Below, in pieces: positions 19,884-29,341 of a DNA stretch of 64,000 nt (its first letter is position 1; each line of letters starts with the position of its first letter). A program made the position numbers and the translations under genes. Source of the DNA: Paenibacillus algicola. Its GTDB lineage: Bacteria > Bacillota > Bacilli > Paenibacillales > Paenibacillaceae. The stretch covers positions 943,501 through 1,007,500 of the forward strand of contig NZ_CP040396.1 of NCBI RefSeq assembly GCF_005577435.1, read 5' to 3'. Below the pieces are notes generated by a model. That model was not told where the DNA came from and did no database searches. It was given only the letters and a program-made list of their open reading frames with translations.

Positions 19884-21755
19884 ATGGAAGCTATTTTCAC
19901 TTCCCCATCGTTTTACATATTTTATATCGGTATAATGGTTGTAATATTTGCACTCAGTTGGTATCGTATCCTTCGTCCTTATTCTATGAGTAAGAAAGCT
20001 GCAACAGCGATTAACAGCAAGTTACTTGAGTTGTCTCAGACCCATGATATGTCAGTGAAATTTCATCAAATGAATGAATGGTTTGAGCAGAACAATAACG
20101 AGTACATACAGAAAAGTGTTTTTCCAGCTTGGCAAAGCTATTACGAAAAGTACTTGTTTTATCAAAAAAAAGGCATCTCTTATACTCCTGATGTATATGA
20201 TTTCTTTTTTGAGGAATCTCTGGTACAGAGCTTCGGGAAACGGAAAGCTGCCGACATTATTGCAGGAGTGTTTTTATCGCTAGGGATAGTAGGAACCTTT
20301 CTTGGAATCGCATTTGGCGTGTCTGGACTTGAAGTAGGAGGAGATCCGGAGGTGATGCAAGCCGGGATTGGAGTTTTGCTTTCAGGGATGCAAGTTAAAT
20401 TTTCATCTTCTATAGTTGGTATCTTACTTTCATTACTCTGGGTGTCAATAGACAAAGTGGGTTATTATCCGGGGCTTTCTCAATCATTCTCGAAAATACG
20501 ACAAGACCTGGATGGGGCCTTTCCGACTCAAGATCAGGGAACCCTCTTGTTAAGTATGGATCAACGTCAGGAAAAGCAAATGCAGGATTTTCAATCATTT
20601 TTTTCTGAAGTCCTGATCCCTAATATGGTCAACGGATTGGCCGATTCTATTCATAAATCCATTGCTCCTCAAATGGAGCAGACTCAGCAAATTATGTCGG
20701 ATCTGCTGCAAACGACGACGGTAAATCAAGCACAAGGGATGCAGCAAATGGTAGATACCTTTGTTACACAACTCAACGAACTAACTGGGGATCATATGAA
20801 AAACTTAGGAGTGGCGTTGAATTCAACCATTGAATGGCAGCAGAAAGTGCATACAGAGATGGGCGCATTAGTACAATCCATGCAAGAATCTGCTTCTAGC
20901 CAATCCGTTATGGTTGAGAAAACAACCGGCTTAGCGGAACAAATCCATAGTTATACCGAAAAAATTACAGACTATCAGGAAGTACTTGAGAAAACAGTGA
21001 CGGAGCTGAATCAAACCACGGAGAAAAACAGCCAACTTCAAAGTGTAACCGCAGAGCTGCTTGATAAAATGATGGAAGAACGTAAGCTGTTTAACGAGTA
21101 CTTCGAAACTCATATGATCACGTTAAAAAATAATGTAGATAATATTGTCCATCAAACCGAATTGCAGGTGACCTTCCAGGAACGATTAGAAGAGAACCTG
21201 CAGCGAATCTCTACCATCACACAGAGCCAGCAAACTTTGGCCGTTACAATGGCTCAGCAGGCAGATCTTAACAAGAAATCAAATCAGGAGTTGGAAGTTA
21301 TTTTTGATAAATTTACTTACAATAACTCTGAATTTGTTCATATTCAAGATGATCTTACAAGCATCATCAAAATCATTCAGCAGGAACGAAAAGAGCTGGA
21401 TGATATCTCTAGTAAAGTCCAAAGTACTTTGACCGACCAGTTACATGATATGGATCAAAGAGTTGAACAGTTAAGGGTTATTTGGGGGTCTGCCAGTGAC
21501 TCCATGGCTAAGACGAATAAGCACTTGGAAACATCTATGAATCAATTTACAGACGATATGCACCGTGGACTGCAAAATACATTCACACAATTTGATCAGG
21601 AATTGACCAAATCTGTTCAGCATTTGGCTAGCGGAGTAGATGCAATCCAAGAAGGCATTGTTGATTTACCTGATGCGATTCAAGCTTTGAAGCAAGCAGT
21701 AGGAGAGATAAACCGTCAGTCCAAACGGATATTAAGTCCGGTAACTTCAGAATAA
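19884..21755 (+). CDS. zorA: ZorA-like MotA/TolQ-family membrane protein (Zorya)
   Basis: A 623-residue protein. Hydrophobic helices lie near residues 7-27, 132-158 and 172-192, and the GTFLGIAFGVSG segment resembles the MotA/TolQ/ExbB channel core. From about residue 225 to the end it is a long, Gln/Glu-rich helical tail, as in ZorA, where the tail extends into the cytoplasm. Known role in Zorya anti-phage defence is a stator-like proton channel with ZorB. AGGAGG-like GGAGG lies before the ATG. It is the first gene of a tight four-gene operon zorABCD. Confidence 0.85.
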   Translation: MEAIFTSPSFYIFYIGIMVVIFALSWYRILRPYSMSKKAATAINSKLLELSQTHDMSVKFHQMNEWFEQNNNEYIQKSVFPAWQSYYEKYLFYQKKGISYTPDVYDFFFEESLVQSFGKRKAADIIAGVFLSLGIVGTFLGIAFGVSGLEVGGDPEVMQAGIGVLLSGMQVKFSSSIVGILLSLLWVSIDKVGYYPGLSQSFSKIRQDLDGAFPTQDQGTLLLSMDQRQEKQMQDFQSFFSEVLIPNMVNGLADSIHKSIAPQMEQTQQIMSDLLQTTTVNQAQGMQQMVDTFVTQLNELTGDHMKNLGVALNSTIEWQQKVHTEMGALVQSMQESASSQSVMVEKTTGLAEQIHSYTEKITDYQEVLEKTVTELNQTTEKNSQLQSVTAELLDKMMEERKLFNEYFETHMITLKNNVDNIVHQTELQVTFQERLEENLQRISTITQSQQTLAVTMAQQADLNKKSNQELEVIFDKFTYNNSEFVHIQDDLTSIIKIIQQERKELDDISSKVQSTLTDQLHDMDQRVEQLRVIWGSASDSMAKTNKHLETSMNQFTDDMHRGLQNTFTQFDQELTKSVQHLASGVDAIQEGIVDLPDAIQALKQAVGEINRQSKRILSPVTSE

Positions 21756-21768
21756 GGTGTTGATATAG

Positions 21769-22503
21769 TTGGCAAAAGGAGCTAGAAATGAACGGCATAT
21801 GCCTCGGTCTCATGAGGCGGAGAAAGAGAGCTTCTGGGTATCATATACCGACCTGATGTCCGCGTTACTTGTTATATTTGCGTTGGTGCTGATGATTACT
21901 ATATTTAATACCCAGTCGGCCTACGAAGAAAAAGAAGCGGCTATAAACGAAAAAAATCAAATGATCGAAGATGTGATCGGAGTGAAATCCGAGATCATTC
22001 AGGAACTCATTAGAGCTTTTGAAGACTCTGATCTTGCCATGGAGGTTGATCCTCAAACCGGTGCGATTCGTTTCTCAGGAGGCGTGTTCTTTGACTTGAA
22101 CAGCAGTATGGTTTCAGTGAAAGGGACGGATTATCTTGAGAAATTCATACCCCAATATATTAATATTCTGCTCTCCGATCGCTTTAAGGATGAGGTCTCA
22201 CAAATCATTGTAGAAGGCCATACAGATACGACAGGAGGCTATCTATACAACCTGCAATTGTCTCAGGACCGTGCTCTTTCCGTTGTCCAACAAATATTTC
22301 AGCCCTCCTTCCCGGAATTTAAATACCGGAATCAGTTAAAGTCTGTCATCACGGCTAACGGTAGATCATTTAGTATTCCGATTCTGAAAAAAGACGGGAC
22401 TATTGACGCTGACAAATCGCGGAGAGTTGAGTTTAAATTTCGGCTTAGAGATGATCAGCTGCTTGATCAACTGCAGAAGCTGGGGGAACGAGATGGAAAT
22501 TAA
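21769..22503 (+). CDS. zorB: ZorB-like MotB/OmpA-family protein (Zorya)
   Basis: A 244-residue protein with one transmembrane helix (about 30-50) preceded by SYTDLMSA, where Asp28 matches the proton-carrying Asp of MotB/ZorB. The C-terminal OmpA-like peptidoglycan-binding domain contains EGHTDTTGGYLYNLQLSQDR. The start is the TTG at 21769 with AAGGTG upstream; the next in-frame ATG (21799) has no suitable ribosome binding site. It would pair with ZorA and clamp to the thick Gram-positive wall. The zorC start overlaps its 3' end by 11 bases. Confidence 0.85.
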   Translation: MAKGARNERHMPRSHEAEKESFWVSYTDLMSALLVIFALVLMITIFNTQSAYEEKEAAINEKNQMIEDVIGVKSEIIQELIRAFEDSDLAMEVDPQTGAIRFSGGVFFDLNSSMVSVKGTDYLEKFIPQYINILLSDRFKDEVSQIIVEGHTDTTGGYLYNLQLSQDRALSVVQQIFQPSFPEFKYRNQLKSVITANGRSFSIPILKKDGTIDADKSRRVEFKFRLRDDQLLDQLQKLGERDGN

Positions 22504-23728
22504 CAAGTACTTTTACATGTTTTCATTTGAACCTCAACTGTTGACGGAAGAAAGACATAGAGTCGAACGAAAATTTGAGAACAAGGCAGCTGATATTATA
22601 AAACGGCGTGGGAAGATGCTGCTTCCTAACCTGCTGGAGTTGATCCGCTCTACACCTATGGATCAGATCGAAGGTTTGGCAAAAAAACTGAAAAAGATGG
22701 AAGTCTTACTTTTAATTTATGAGGATTACCCGTTCCCGGATGAAAATCCGGAAACGGTATTTAAAATCAATCAAATTCTTACAGCCCGCTACTCGAACGA
22801 GGTGGGTAAGACGGCTTGGAATATGTATCAACATCTTATTTCAGATAATATGCTGCAAGATTTGCTTCGACGGATCTTTCAAGTTGATCAGTTCGGTTTC
22901 TTACTTCTAGAGGTACGTTTACAGCGAAATTTAGAACAAGCTATCTTTCATATTGATGGTATGGTACAAGGGATGACTTCTATGCTGTTGTCGTTAGATA
23001 TGGGGATTAAGGATGTATTTGAAAAATTAAAAGTGGAGGAAAATTCAAAGCTTGAAATGTCTCTTATGAAGAGAGTGCTAGAGCAAGGTTTAAGCACAGA
23101 TTTCATCATTAATCGTGATGGAACTGAGTTTATTGCAAGATTACTCGATACTTACCCCATGGATGAATATAAACAGCTCATCAAGATTTATTTTGAAGCA
23201 CGGTCATATGATCACTTCCATGCAGTTCTAACCCAGCAAGCAATTGATCGGCTTAGAGATCCCAGAGAACGGTTAACGGACTGGCATTTCTTAAATGATC
23301 AGGCAGTTGGAGAAGTCAAACGGTGGCTAATCCAAAGGAAACTGCAAATTATCTTTAAGGATGATCAGGATAATAAACGCCTGAATTATTGGAAAAGATT
23401 TATTGACCATATGCGGGATGTTGAATTGATTCAGGATCCGATGATTGCATTTATTTATTTTGACCAATTCGTGGTTGTTGAATATGGAAATATCGGGGCT
23501 GCTTACTTTTACCATCGTGAAGGATTCGACAACATCATTCAGCCAATCAGTACGTCTCATACCTTTAGAAACAGCCGTAGTCGAACAAAGAAAGAATACA
23601 TGTTGAAGGTACCCGAGCCGATAAAAAAGGGTCACCCTCTCTTCATCAACAAGCTGGGTCATCATGGAAGATACTGGACAGACAAATTTGATGAGCACAT
23701 GAGATATTACTTGGATGGAGTATTTTAA
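22493..23728 (+). CDS. zorC: ZorC-like EH-signature protein (Zorya)
   Basis: A 411-residue soluble protein. The C-terminal third has KRLNYWKRFIDHM and later GHHGRYWTDKFDEHMRYY, consistent with the EH-signature domain that defines ZorC. In type I Zorya ZorC acts with ZorD on incoming DNA. The ATG at 22493 lies within the end of zorB with GGGGGAACGAG directly upstream, giving translational coupling. Sequence similarity to characterised ZorC is likely remote, so position in the operon carries much of the call. Confidence 0.72.
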   Translation: MEINKYFYMFSFEPQLLTEERHRVERKFENKAADIIKRRGKMLLPNLLELIRSTPMDQIEGLAKKLKKMEVLLLIYEDYPFPDENPETVFKINQILTARYSNEVGKTAWNMYQHLISDNMLQDLLRRIFQVDQFGFLLLEVRLQRNLEQAIFHIDGMVQGMTSMLLSLDMGIKDVFEKLKVEENSKLEMSLMKRVLEQGLSTDFIINRDGTEFIARLLDTYPMDEYKQLIKIYFEARSYDHFHAVLTQQAIDRLRDPRERLTDWHFLNDQAVGEVKRWLIQRKLQIIFKDDQDNKRLNYWKRFIDHMRDVELIQDPMIAFIYFDQFVVVEYGNIGAAYFYHREGFDNIIQPISTSHTFRNSRSRTKKEYMLKVPEPIKKGHPLFINKLGHHGRYWTDKFDEHMRYYLDGVF

Positions 23729-23743
23729 GGAGGGGCAGAAAAT

Positions 23744-26494
23744 ATGGCAGGTGTATTTGATTTCATTCATAAACGACGTAAACTTGCTTCTTCAACACCT
23801 ACCGAGATAAAGGTAGATAAGGTTCTTGTTCCGCAGGGGCTAGAATACAAAGTTTTACGAGATGCTCAATTACTGCAGTTTCCGCTTAATCTTCGAATCT
23901 CTGAATTAAGACAATTAGGTAATGCTGAGCTGCTGGAAACGCTTGAGGATTTATGGTTTGAAGGTTATTTAGAGTCGGAATCATCAGGGTTTGTCCTGAC
24001 TATGGATCGATTTCATGAAATTCCACAAGAGCTTAAGGAACGGCTGGGAATACCTGAGCCTACCGAACTTAAATTGAGACTAGGTCACGAAAGTGCAGTG
24101 GGATCCCCGCATTTTAAGTTTGTGCTTGAGAAGAATTACAAGACGTGGGAGCATCTTGAGAGGTCGTCCAAATGTTTGGGGCCGTGGATCGTAATGCCTA
24201 ACCAACAAGTACTGCTAATGAATGAAGAACAGTATCAATTCCAGCAGCTCATAGATGAAGCTCCTAATGCCATGGACCGGGAAAAAATATTCACCTATGT
24301 TGCTCAGGTGCGAAATGCAGCAATGCGTCTCGGCTATCCGATGGATGATTATCTGCGTCATCAGGAATATCTGTTTGTGGATCAGTTGGAGATCGACCTC
24401 AATTACGATCAGTCCGCTATTACATTACATCCTCGATATGGGTCTACGGATGATATATCTTCAGAGATTTTAAGCAATATGAGTGCTGCGTCGAGTAGAT
24501 ATGCGGTGGACGAGAACAACCGAAAAGTGTTTGTTAAACCCTCTATTGTAGAAGAAGCAAACCGTATTCAAGAGCTTCCCCCTGTTACCGGATCAGATAT
24601 TCCAAAGTTTGTCGAAAACCCGGAAGCATTTCTCCCGGATATCGATGGTTTGGATGTATCACATTTTGGCGAACGGGTAAAATCACTGGGGATCCGTGTA
24701 TATCGTGCACAGCCTTATGTTCACGCAACAGAACAGGAGAGAGGCTGGTTTGAACTGGATTTTGGATTTGCGGCTCAGGATGAGGATGGGGAGGTTTATC
24801 AGACCTGGGAAGCTTCTGAAATGCAAAGCTTAATCACACAAGCACAGGAGAATGGCGAAGAGTTTATTGAATGGAACGGCAGCTGGCTGAGATTGCCCAA
24901 GGATGCTGAACAATTTGTAGATCATTCGGAGACAGCTAAGAAAGAATTCATGGGTGGGGGGAATCTCGTCGATATTACGAAGCTACCCTATGTGTTAGAA
25001 ATCTACGACAATATCAGTCAGTTGGAGTTCAATCAGCCCATCCTAAGGGCACAGCAGGAAATCCAGGATCTTGGAATCTTTACAAAGCAGCCACCGTCTT
25101 CATTTGTGGCTACCCTCAAACCATTTCAAATGGATGGATTTGTGTGGATGAAGTCGCTGCACTATCGAAAACTCGGGGGGCTGCTTGCGGATGATATGGG
25201 ACTGGGCAAGACAATTCAGGTTATTTCCTTCTTATCTTATCTGCAGGACATTGGCTATCTAACACCTACGTTAGTGGTTGTACCCAAGACGCTGATGGAT
25301 AACTGGGAGAAGGAAGTAAGAAAGTTTGCTCCCTCGCTGCTGCAATCTTTATATATTCATCGTGGAGCGCACCGATTGAAGGATGCCGAGGATTTGAAGC
25401 GCATCGGAATCACCGTGACCACTTATCATACACTGGCAAAAGACCAGCTCATATTTGGACAGGTAGACTGGCAGGCTGTCATCTGCGATGAAGCGCAGGC
25501 GATTAAGAATCCGTCCACCGCTGCCTCCAAGGTACTTAAGGCTATGAAATCTAAATTTAGGCTGGCTATGACAGGTACACCTGTAGAGAATGGATTGAGT
25601 GAGCTGTGGTCCATTATGGATTATGTCCAGCCTGGTCTGCTAGGCAGCTTAAGTCAATTCAAGGCAGAGTATGTCAGCAGGATGGATGAAGGTACGACGG
25701 ACTCGGAAGCGGAAAAGAAGCTGCTGGCTCGTATATCTATGGTATATAAACGCCGTACCAAATCCGAAGAGCTCGGTGACCAACTTCCACCAAAACAGTC
25801 GATCATTTCAGAAGTTCCGCTGGGCACTGAACAATCTAAACTTTATGCAGAGGTTCTTACCTTGGTCCGCAATAAGGCTATGGATGGACTGCAGGCTATA
25901 CAGAAGTTAAAGGCACTTAGCTCGCATCCCGGATTAGTGGCTGATCAATATATAAACCTATCCTACGAGCTGGTTCCAAAACTTCAGGAAACGATAAATA
26001 TTATTCGTAAGGTGAAAGAAAAAGGTGAGAAGGTACTTATATTTACGGAGTACATTAAGATGCAGGAGATTCTTCGCTCGACTATACGTGATTGTTTTGA
26101 CATTAATCCGATGATCATTAACGGGATGACCGACCGCAGGCAGGAACAGGTGGACAAATTCAACAGTGGGGATGGATTTGATGTCATGATTCTATCGCCA
26201 AAAGCTGCGGGAACGGGTCTAACGATCACTTCGGCCAATCACGTCATTCATTATACGCGGTGGTGGAATCCTGCCGTCGAGAACCAGGCGACAGACCGAG
26301 CTTACCGCATCGGACAGGATAAGCCGGTTTACGTTTATTATCCGATCGTGACTGATCCTAAAGGACTGACACGAAATGGTACGGTAGAAGAAATTGTTCA
26401 TCAGCTGTTGACAGACAAGCAGGATATGGCCTCTTCTGTAATCGTTTCAAGCCGAAAGCTGAATATCGAGGAAGAGATTTTGAAGGGGATTTAA
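23744..26494 (+). CDS. zorD: ZorD-like SNF2-family helicase (Zorya)
   Basis: A 916-residue helicase. The N-terminal half (1-450) fits the SNF2-associated region found in ZorD. The SNF2 ATPase core follows: Walker A in LADDMGLGKTIQ near residue 485, DEAQ box in ICDEAQAIKN near 580, the SAT-like motif AMTGTPVENG, and a C-terminal helicase lobe with SPKAAGTGLTIT and the arginine-finger motif QATDRAYRIGQ. ZorD from E. coli is longer (about 1080 aa). It is the last gene of the operon, 15 bases after zorC with AAGGAGG upstream. Confidence 0.85.
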   Translation: MAGVFDFIHKRRKLASSTPTEIKVDKVLVPQGLEYKVLRDAQLLQFPLNLRISELRQLGNAELLETLEDLWFEGYLESESSGFVLTMDRFHEIPQELKERLGIPEPTELKLRLGHESAVGSPHFKFVLEKNYKTWEHLERSSKCLGPWIVMPNQQVLLMNEEQYQFQQLIDEAPNAMDREKIFTYVAQVRNAAMRLGYPMDDYLRHQEYLFVDQLEIDLNYDQSAITLHPRYGSTDDISSEILSNMSAASSRYAVDENNRKVFVKPSIVEEANRIQELPPVTGSDIPKFVENPEAFLPDIDGLDVSHFGERVKSLGIRVYRAQPYVHATEQERGWFELDFGFAAQDEDGEVYQTWEASEMQSLITQAQENGEEFIEWNGSWLRLPKDAEQFVDHSETAKKEFMGGGNLVDITKLPYVLEIYDNISQLEFNQPILRAQQEIQDLGIFTKQPPSSFVATLKPFQMDGFVWMKSLHYRKLGGLLADDMGLGKTIQVISFLSYLQDIGYLTPTLVVVPKTLMDNWEKEVRKFAPSLLQSLYIHRGAHRLKDAEDLKRIGITVTTYHTLAKDQLIFGQVDWQAVICDEAQAIKNPSTAASKVLKAMKSKFRLAMTGTPVENGLSELWSIMDYVQPGLLGSLSQFKAEYVSRMDEGTTDSEAEKKLLARISMVYKRRTKSEELGDQLPPKQSIISEVPLGTEQSKLYAEVLTLVRNKAMDGLQAIQKLKALSSHPGLVADQYINLSYELVPKLQETINIIRKVKEKGEKVLIFTEYIKMQEILRSTIRDCFDINPMIINGMTDRRQEQVDKFNSGDGFDVMILSPKAAGTGLTITSANHVIHYTRWWNPAVENQATDRAYRIGQDKPVYVYYPIVTDPKGLTRNGTVEEIVHQLLTDKQDMASSVIVSSRKLNIEEEILKGI

Positions 26495-26497
26495 GTA

Positions 26498-26517
26498 CAA
26501 ACATGTGTTTGCTGGCA
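26498..26517 (+). promoter_or_regulatory. Divergent relative of the shared island operator
   Basis: CAAAC-ATGT-GTTTG-C-TGGCA follows the zorD stop and precedes the WYL gene. It has the same layout as the three GGAAC-N4-ATTCG-S-TGACA elements in this island but differs at several positions. A TACAAT (26544-26549) lies 26 bases downstream, not 22. Confidence 0.35.
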
Positions 26518-26609
26518 GATTAGTGTCGTTAGGAAGGCAGAATTACAATTAATATTCCCCCATAGATCTCAAACTGATGGTAACTAACCATGGAAAACGA
26601 GGACCGGTC

Positions 26610-27560
26610 ATGATAGATAAAGTGATTTGAATATTTAATATTATTAATGCCATTCAAGCGAACCCCGGAATTTCGGCAAAAGATCTTGCTTTCAAATGCG
26701 ATGTGAACATCCGGACAATTTACAGGGATATGGATATTCTTGAACTTATTGCTCCGGTTTCGAGAGAGGGCAGAGGCACTGGGTATCGGTTCATGGGCAA
26801 GTTTTTTTTGTACCCTCTTAATTTCTCCGAGCAGGAGGCTCTTGCATTTTCGCTGCTGCCATCCGTACTGGACAAAGACAAGCTGCCGCCAGGTTTTGAT
26901 ACAGCATACGACAAGGTGATGGGTACCCATCTTAAAGAAAAATCGCGCCAAAATAATATTATTGAGGATATCGTCGGCGTCATTCAAATGGGAACACCCG
27001 CATACCGTAAGGAAAGCCCGAATTTTTTGCAGCCCATCATACATGCCATTTTGGAGCAAAAGACGATGGATGTGGTCTACCATACTCAATACCGCGATGA
27101 AACGACGGAACGTAAAATCGATCCATACTATCTAATTCCGCGAGATAAACGGTTCTATTTAATTGGTTATTGCCATCTGAAGCAGGATATCCGAACCTTT
27201 CGGATCAGCCGTTTCCAGCAGATTGAACTTACAGGGCAGCAGTTTGATAAAGGCGATTTCAATATCAAGAAATATTTGAAGAATACGTGGTCCATTGATC
27301 GGGGCGAGAAGAATGCCACCTTCAAAGTCCGGTTCAATGAAGAAGTTGCCCGTTATATAAAGGAAGAAGAACTCTTCGTACATCCGCGAATGAAGGATCA
27401 GAAGGACGGAAGCCTTATTTTTGAAGTGACGGTGAATAATGAAAAAGAATTCCTCAGATGGATCCTTCAGTATGGACCCGCGGCGGAAATTTTGGAGCCT
27501 AAAGCCGTACGAGAATCGTTAAAACAGCAGTTGTCACAATGGATCGCGATGTATCAGTAG
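26610..27560 (+). pseudogene. WYL-domain transcriptional regulator with in-frame TGA at codon 7
   Basis: The natural start appears to be the ATG at 26610 (GAGG upstream). It reads MIDKVI-stop-IFNIINAIQANPG in the same frame as the rest, so codon 7 is TGA (26628-26630), most simply a CGA-to-TGA change. Downstream the protein is intact: a winged helix-turn-helix of the YafY/DeoR type with IRTIYRDMDIL, a WYL ligand-binding domain (about residues 145-220) and a C-terminal extension. WYL proteins often regulate defence islands (for example BrxR and CapW). Either the gene is dead, or a shortened protein starts inside the HTH (GTG at 26703), which would cripple DNA binding. A sequencing error is possible. 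Confidence 0.75.
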
Positions 27561-27586
27561 AAATTGCTCCCAATGGAGTCGTACGC

Positions 27587-27620
27587 AGCCTCGCTTCAAA
27601 GATGAAGCGGGGCTTCTTTA
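27587..27620 (+). terminator. Terminator after the WYL gene
   Basis: AGCCTCGCTT pairs with AAGCGGGGCT around CAAAGATG and is followed by TCTTTA. The shared island operator begins three bases after it. Confidence 0.75.
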
Positions 27621-27622
27621 TG

Positions 27623-27670
27623 GGAACGTTTATTCGCTGACAAATAGGTGCCCAAGAGAAGCTTTAAGAT
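27623..27670 (+). promoter_or_regulatory. Shared island operator/promoter, site 1 (before the VWA gene)
   Basis: GGAAC-GTTT-ATTCG-C-TGACA (27623-27642) is followed after exactly 22 bases by TAAGAT (27665-27670). The same element with the same spacing occurs at 29657 and 45066. The core resembles the reverse complement of the Bacillus subtilis recA SOS (LexA) box. Confidence 0.6.
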
Positions 27671-27732
27671 GGGCTAAGACGTTATTGCAGAGCAGCTGCA
27701 GCAAAAGTCCACTAGAAGAAAGGGGATGCAGG

Positions 27733-28980
27733 ATGAATCGGCCTGTATTGTTTGATCACGCATGGAGCAAGCCATATTTCCCGGCAGCGGGAACAGAAAA
27801 AGTATATCTCCTTATCGAAGCTCGTGGTGGTGGTAAAAAGGACGGGATCAAAGACCGCGCCCCGATCAATCTTTCTCTGGTACTAGACCGCAGCGGGTCT
27901 ATGTCTGGAAATCCTCTCATGTACAGCAAAAGGGCATGCAGATTTGTGGCCGATCAGATGAATAGCGATGATTTACTCAGTCTTGTCGCATTTGATGATC
28001 AGGTCAGAACGGTTATCATGCCTGCTAAGGTGACTCATAAGGACCTGATCAAACAGCACATCGATACCATAGAAGCTGGCGGAACAACGAATCTTAGCGG
28101 GGGTTTAATCGAAGGGGCACAGCATGTACGGAAAAATAAGGCCGAGGGCATGGTGAATCGTGTGGTCCTCCTGTCTGATGGCCATGCCAACGAAGGAATT
28201 ATCGATCGGGAGAAGCTGTTCGCTATAGCAAAGGAATTCCGCACTTCGGGTATAGGGATTAGCAGTATGGGCGTTGGAGATGGTTTTGATGAGGAACTGA
28301 TGGAAGGCATTGCGGAACATGGTGGCGGTAACTTCTATTATATTGACAAGGCAGATGATATTCCTTCGATTTTCCAACAGGAACTGCAGGGCCTGCTTTC
28401 TGTAGTTGCCCAGAATATGAAGCTTAGGCTGATACCATCGGATGGAACCGTGATAACCGGAATTTACGGGTATCCGGTGTATGACCAAGAGGGAAATTCT
28501 GTTATCTACGCCGGTGACATTTACCAGGATGAAGTGAAGTCCGTACTTGTAGAATTGGCTTTTCACCCTCATACACAGGGTACGCATAAGGTACTCCAGT
28601 TAGATTGGGAGTATGCAGACGTTACGGAGAATGCTGCAGCCTGCAGTACCAGTATAGATATAGAAGCTGCCTTTACGTCGGACATCAACCTGCTGAATGA
28701 GCCCGGCAACCTTGAGGTCATTAAGAATGTGGAGCTGACTAAATCCGCAAAGGCCATCGAAGAAGCGATGGAGGCCTTCGACCAAGGCGATATGCACCAT
28801 GGCCATAAGCTACTGAAAACCCAGGCCGATCAGATGCTTCAAATGTCCGTCGCTTTAAACAGCCCCGCTATGGCCGAGGAATCGGCGAAGCTGTACAGTC
28901 AGCTGGACAATTTCGAGTATTCCAGCAGGAAGCGTAAGGAGCTTCACCAAGAGAAGTATCGCCGGATGAAGCGAAAATAG
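27733..28980 (+). CDS. VWA domain protein
   Basis: A 415-residue cytoplasmic protein. A von Willebrand factor A domain spans about residues 35-215 with the MIDAS metal motif DRSGSMSG and downstream conserved Thr and Asp (TTNLSGG, LLSDGHAN). A beta-rich segment follows, then a helical tail ending in a very basic stretch. The ATG at 27733 has AGGGG and GCAGG upstream. It stands alone behind a copy of the shared island operator, suggesting it works with the other units under that control. VWA proteins commonly assemble with AAA+ ATPases, but none is adjacent here. Confidence 0.85.
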   Translation: MNRPVLFDHAWSKPYFPAAGTEKVYLLIEARGGGKKDGIKDRAPINLSLVLDRSGSMSGNPLMYSKRACRFVADQMNSDDLLSLVAFDDQVRTVIMPAKVTHKDLIKQHIDTIEAGGTTNLSGGLIEGAQHVRKNKAEGMVNRVVLLSDGHANEGIIDREKLFAIAKEFRTSGIGISSMGVGDGFDEELMEGIAEHGGGNFYYIDKADDIPSIFQQELQGLLSVVAQNMKLRLIPSDGTVITGIYGYPVYDQEGNSVIYAGDIYQDEVKSVLVELAFHPHTQGTHKVLQLDWEYADVTENAAACSTSIDIEAAFTSDINLLNEPGNLEVIKNVELTKSAKAIEEAMEAFDQGDMHHGHKLLKTQADQMLQMSVALNSPAMAEESAKLYSQLDNFEYSSRKRKELHQEKYRRMKRK

Positions 28981-29039
28981 CGGGATGTATACCTTGGTCA
29001 CAAAGGCTGCAGCAAGTGCTTAGTATTTTCCTGACCATG

Positions 29040-29048
29040 TGGTATAAT
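29040..29048 (+). promoter_or_regulatory. Extended -10 promoter of the toxin-antitoxin pair
   Basis: TGGTATAAT is a consensus extended -10 located 39 bases before the antitoxin start. No clear -35 is present, which is tolerated by extended -10 promoters. Confidence 0.6.
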
Positions 29049-29086
29049 GAACGCATTAAAACCACTCCATATCGGAGGTGTTATAA

Positions 29087-29341
29087 ATGGCAGTTGATAA
29101 AGATAAGATATTGCAAATGTTTGAGCAATTGACCGAATCGTCACAACAGTCAGCTTTTGATTTTATGCAATATCTTGCCGAGAAGCAGAATCAGCTTGAC
29201 TGGGATGATCTTGCGGGATTGGAGCCGGATGCTGCATCATTGAGTCAAGAAGAAGAGCGCCAACTGAACAGTGAGGCTGGATTTGTGTCATGGGAGGATG
29301 CCATGGATGAGCTTAACTTACCAACTGACATTAAATCGTGA
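29087..29341 (+). CDS. Putative antitoxin of a RelBE-like pair
   Basis: An 84-residue acidic protein, largely helical, with GGAGG before its ATG. It precedes and overlaps a RelE/ParE-fold toxin gene, the normal antitoxin-first order. It lacks an obvious DNA-binding domain of the usual RelB type, and resembles DUF2281-like antitoxins. Identification relies mainly on position. Confidence 0.7.
   Translation: MAVDKDKILQMFEQLTESSQQSAFDFMQYLAEKQNQLDWDDLAGLEPDAASLSQEEERQLNSEAGFVSWEDAMDELNLPTDIKS

Noticed and set aside
26610..26709. TGA in the WYL gene as a selenocysteine codon
   Set aside because: It lies in a helix of a DNA-binding domain where Arg is expected, and no selenocysteine-type hairpin follows.
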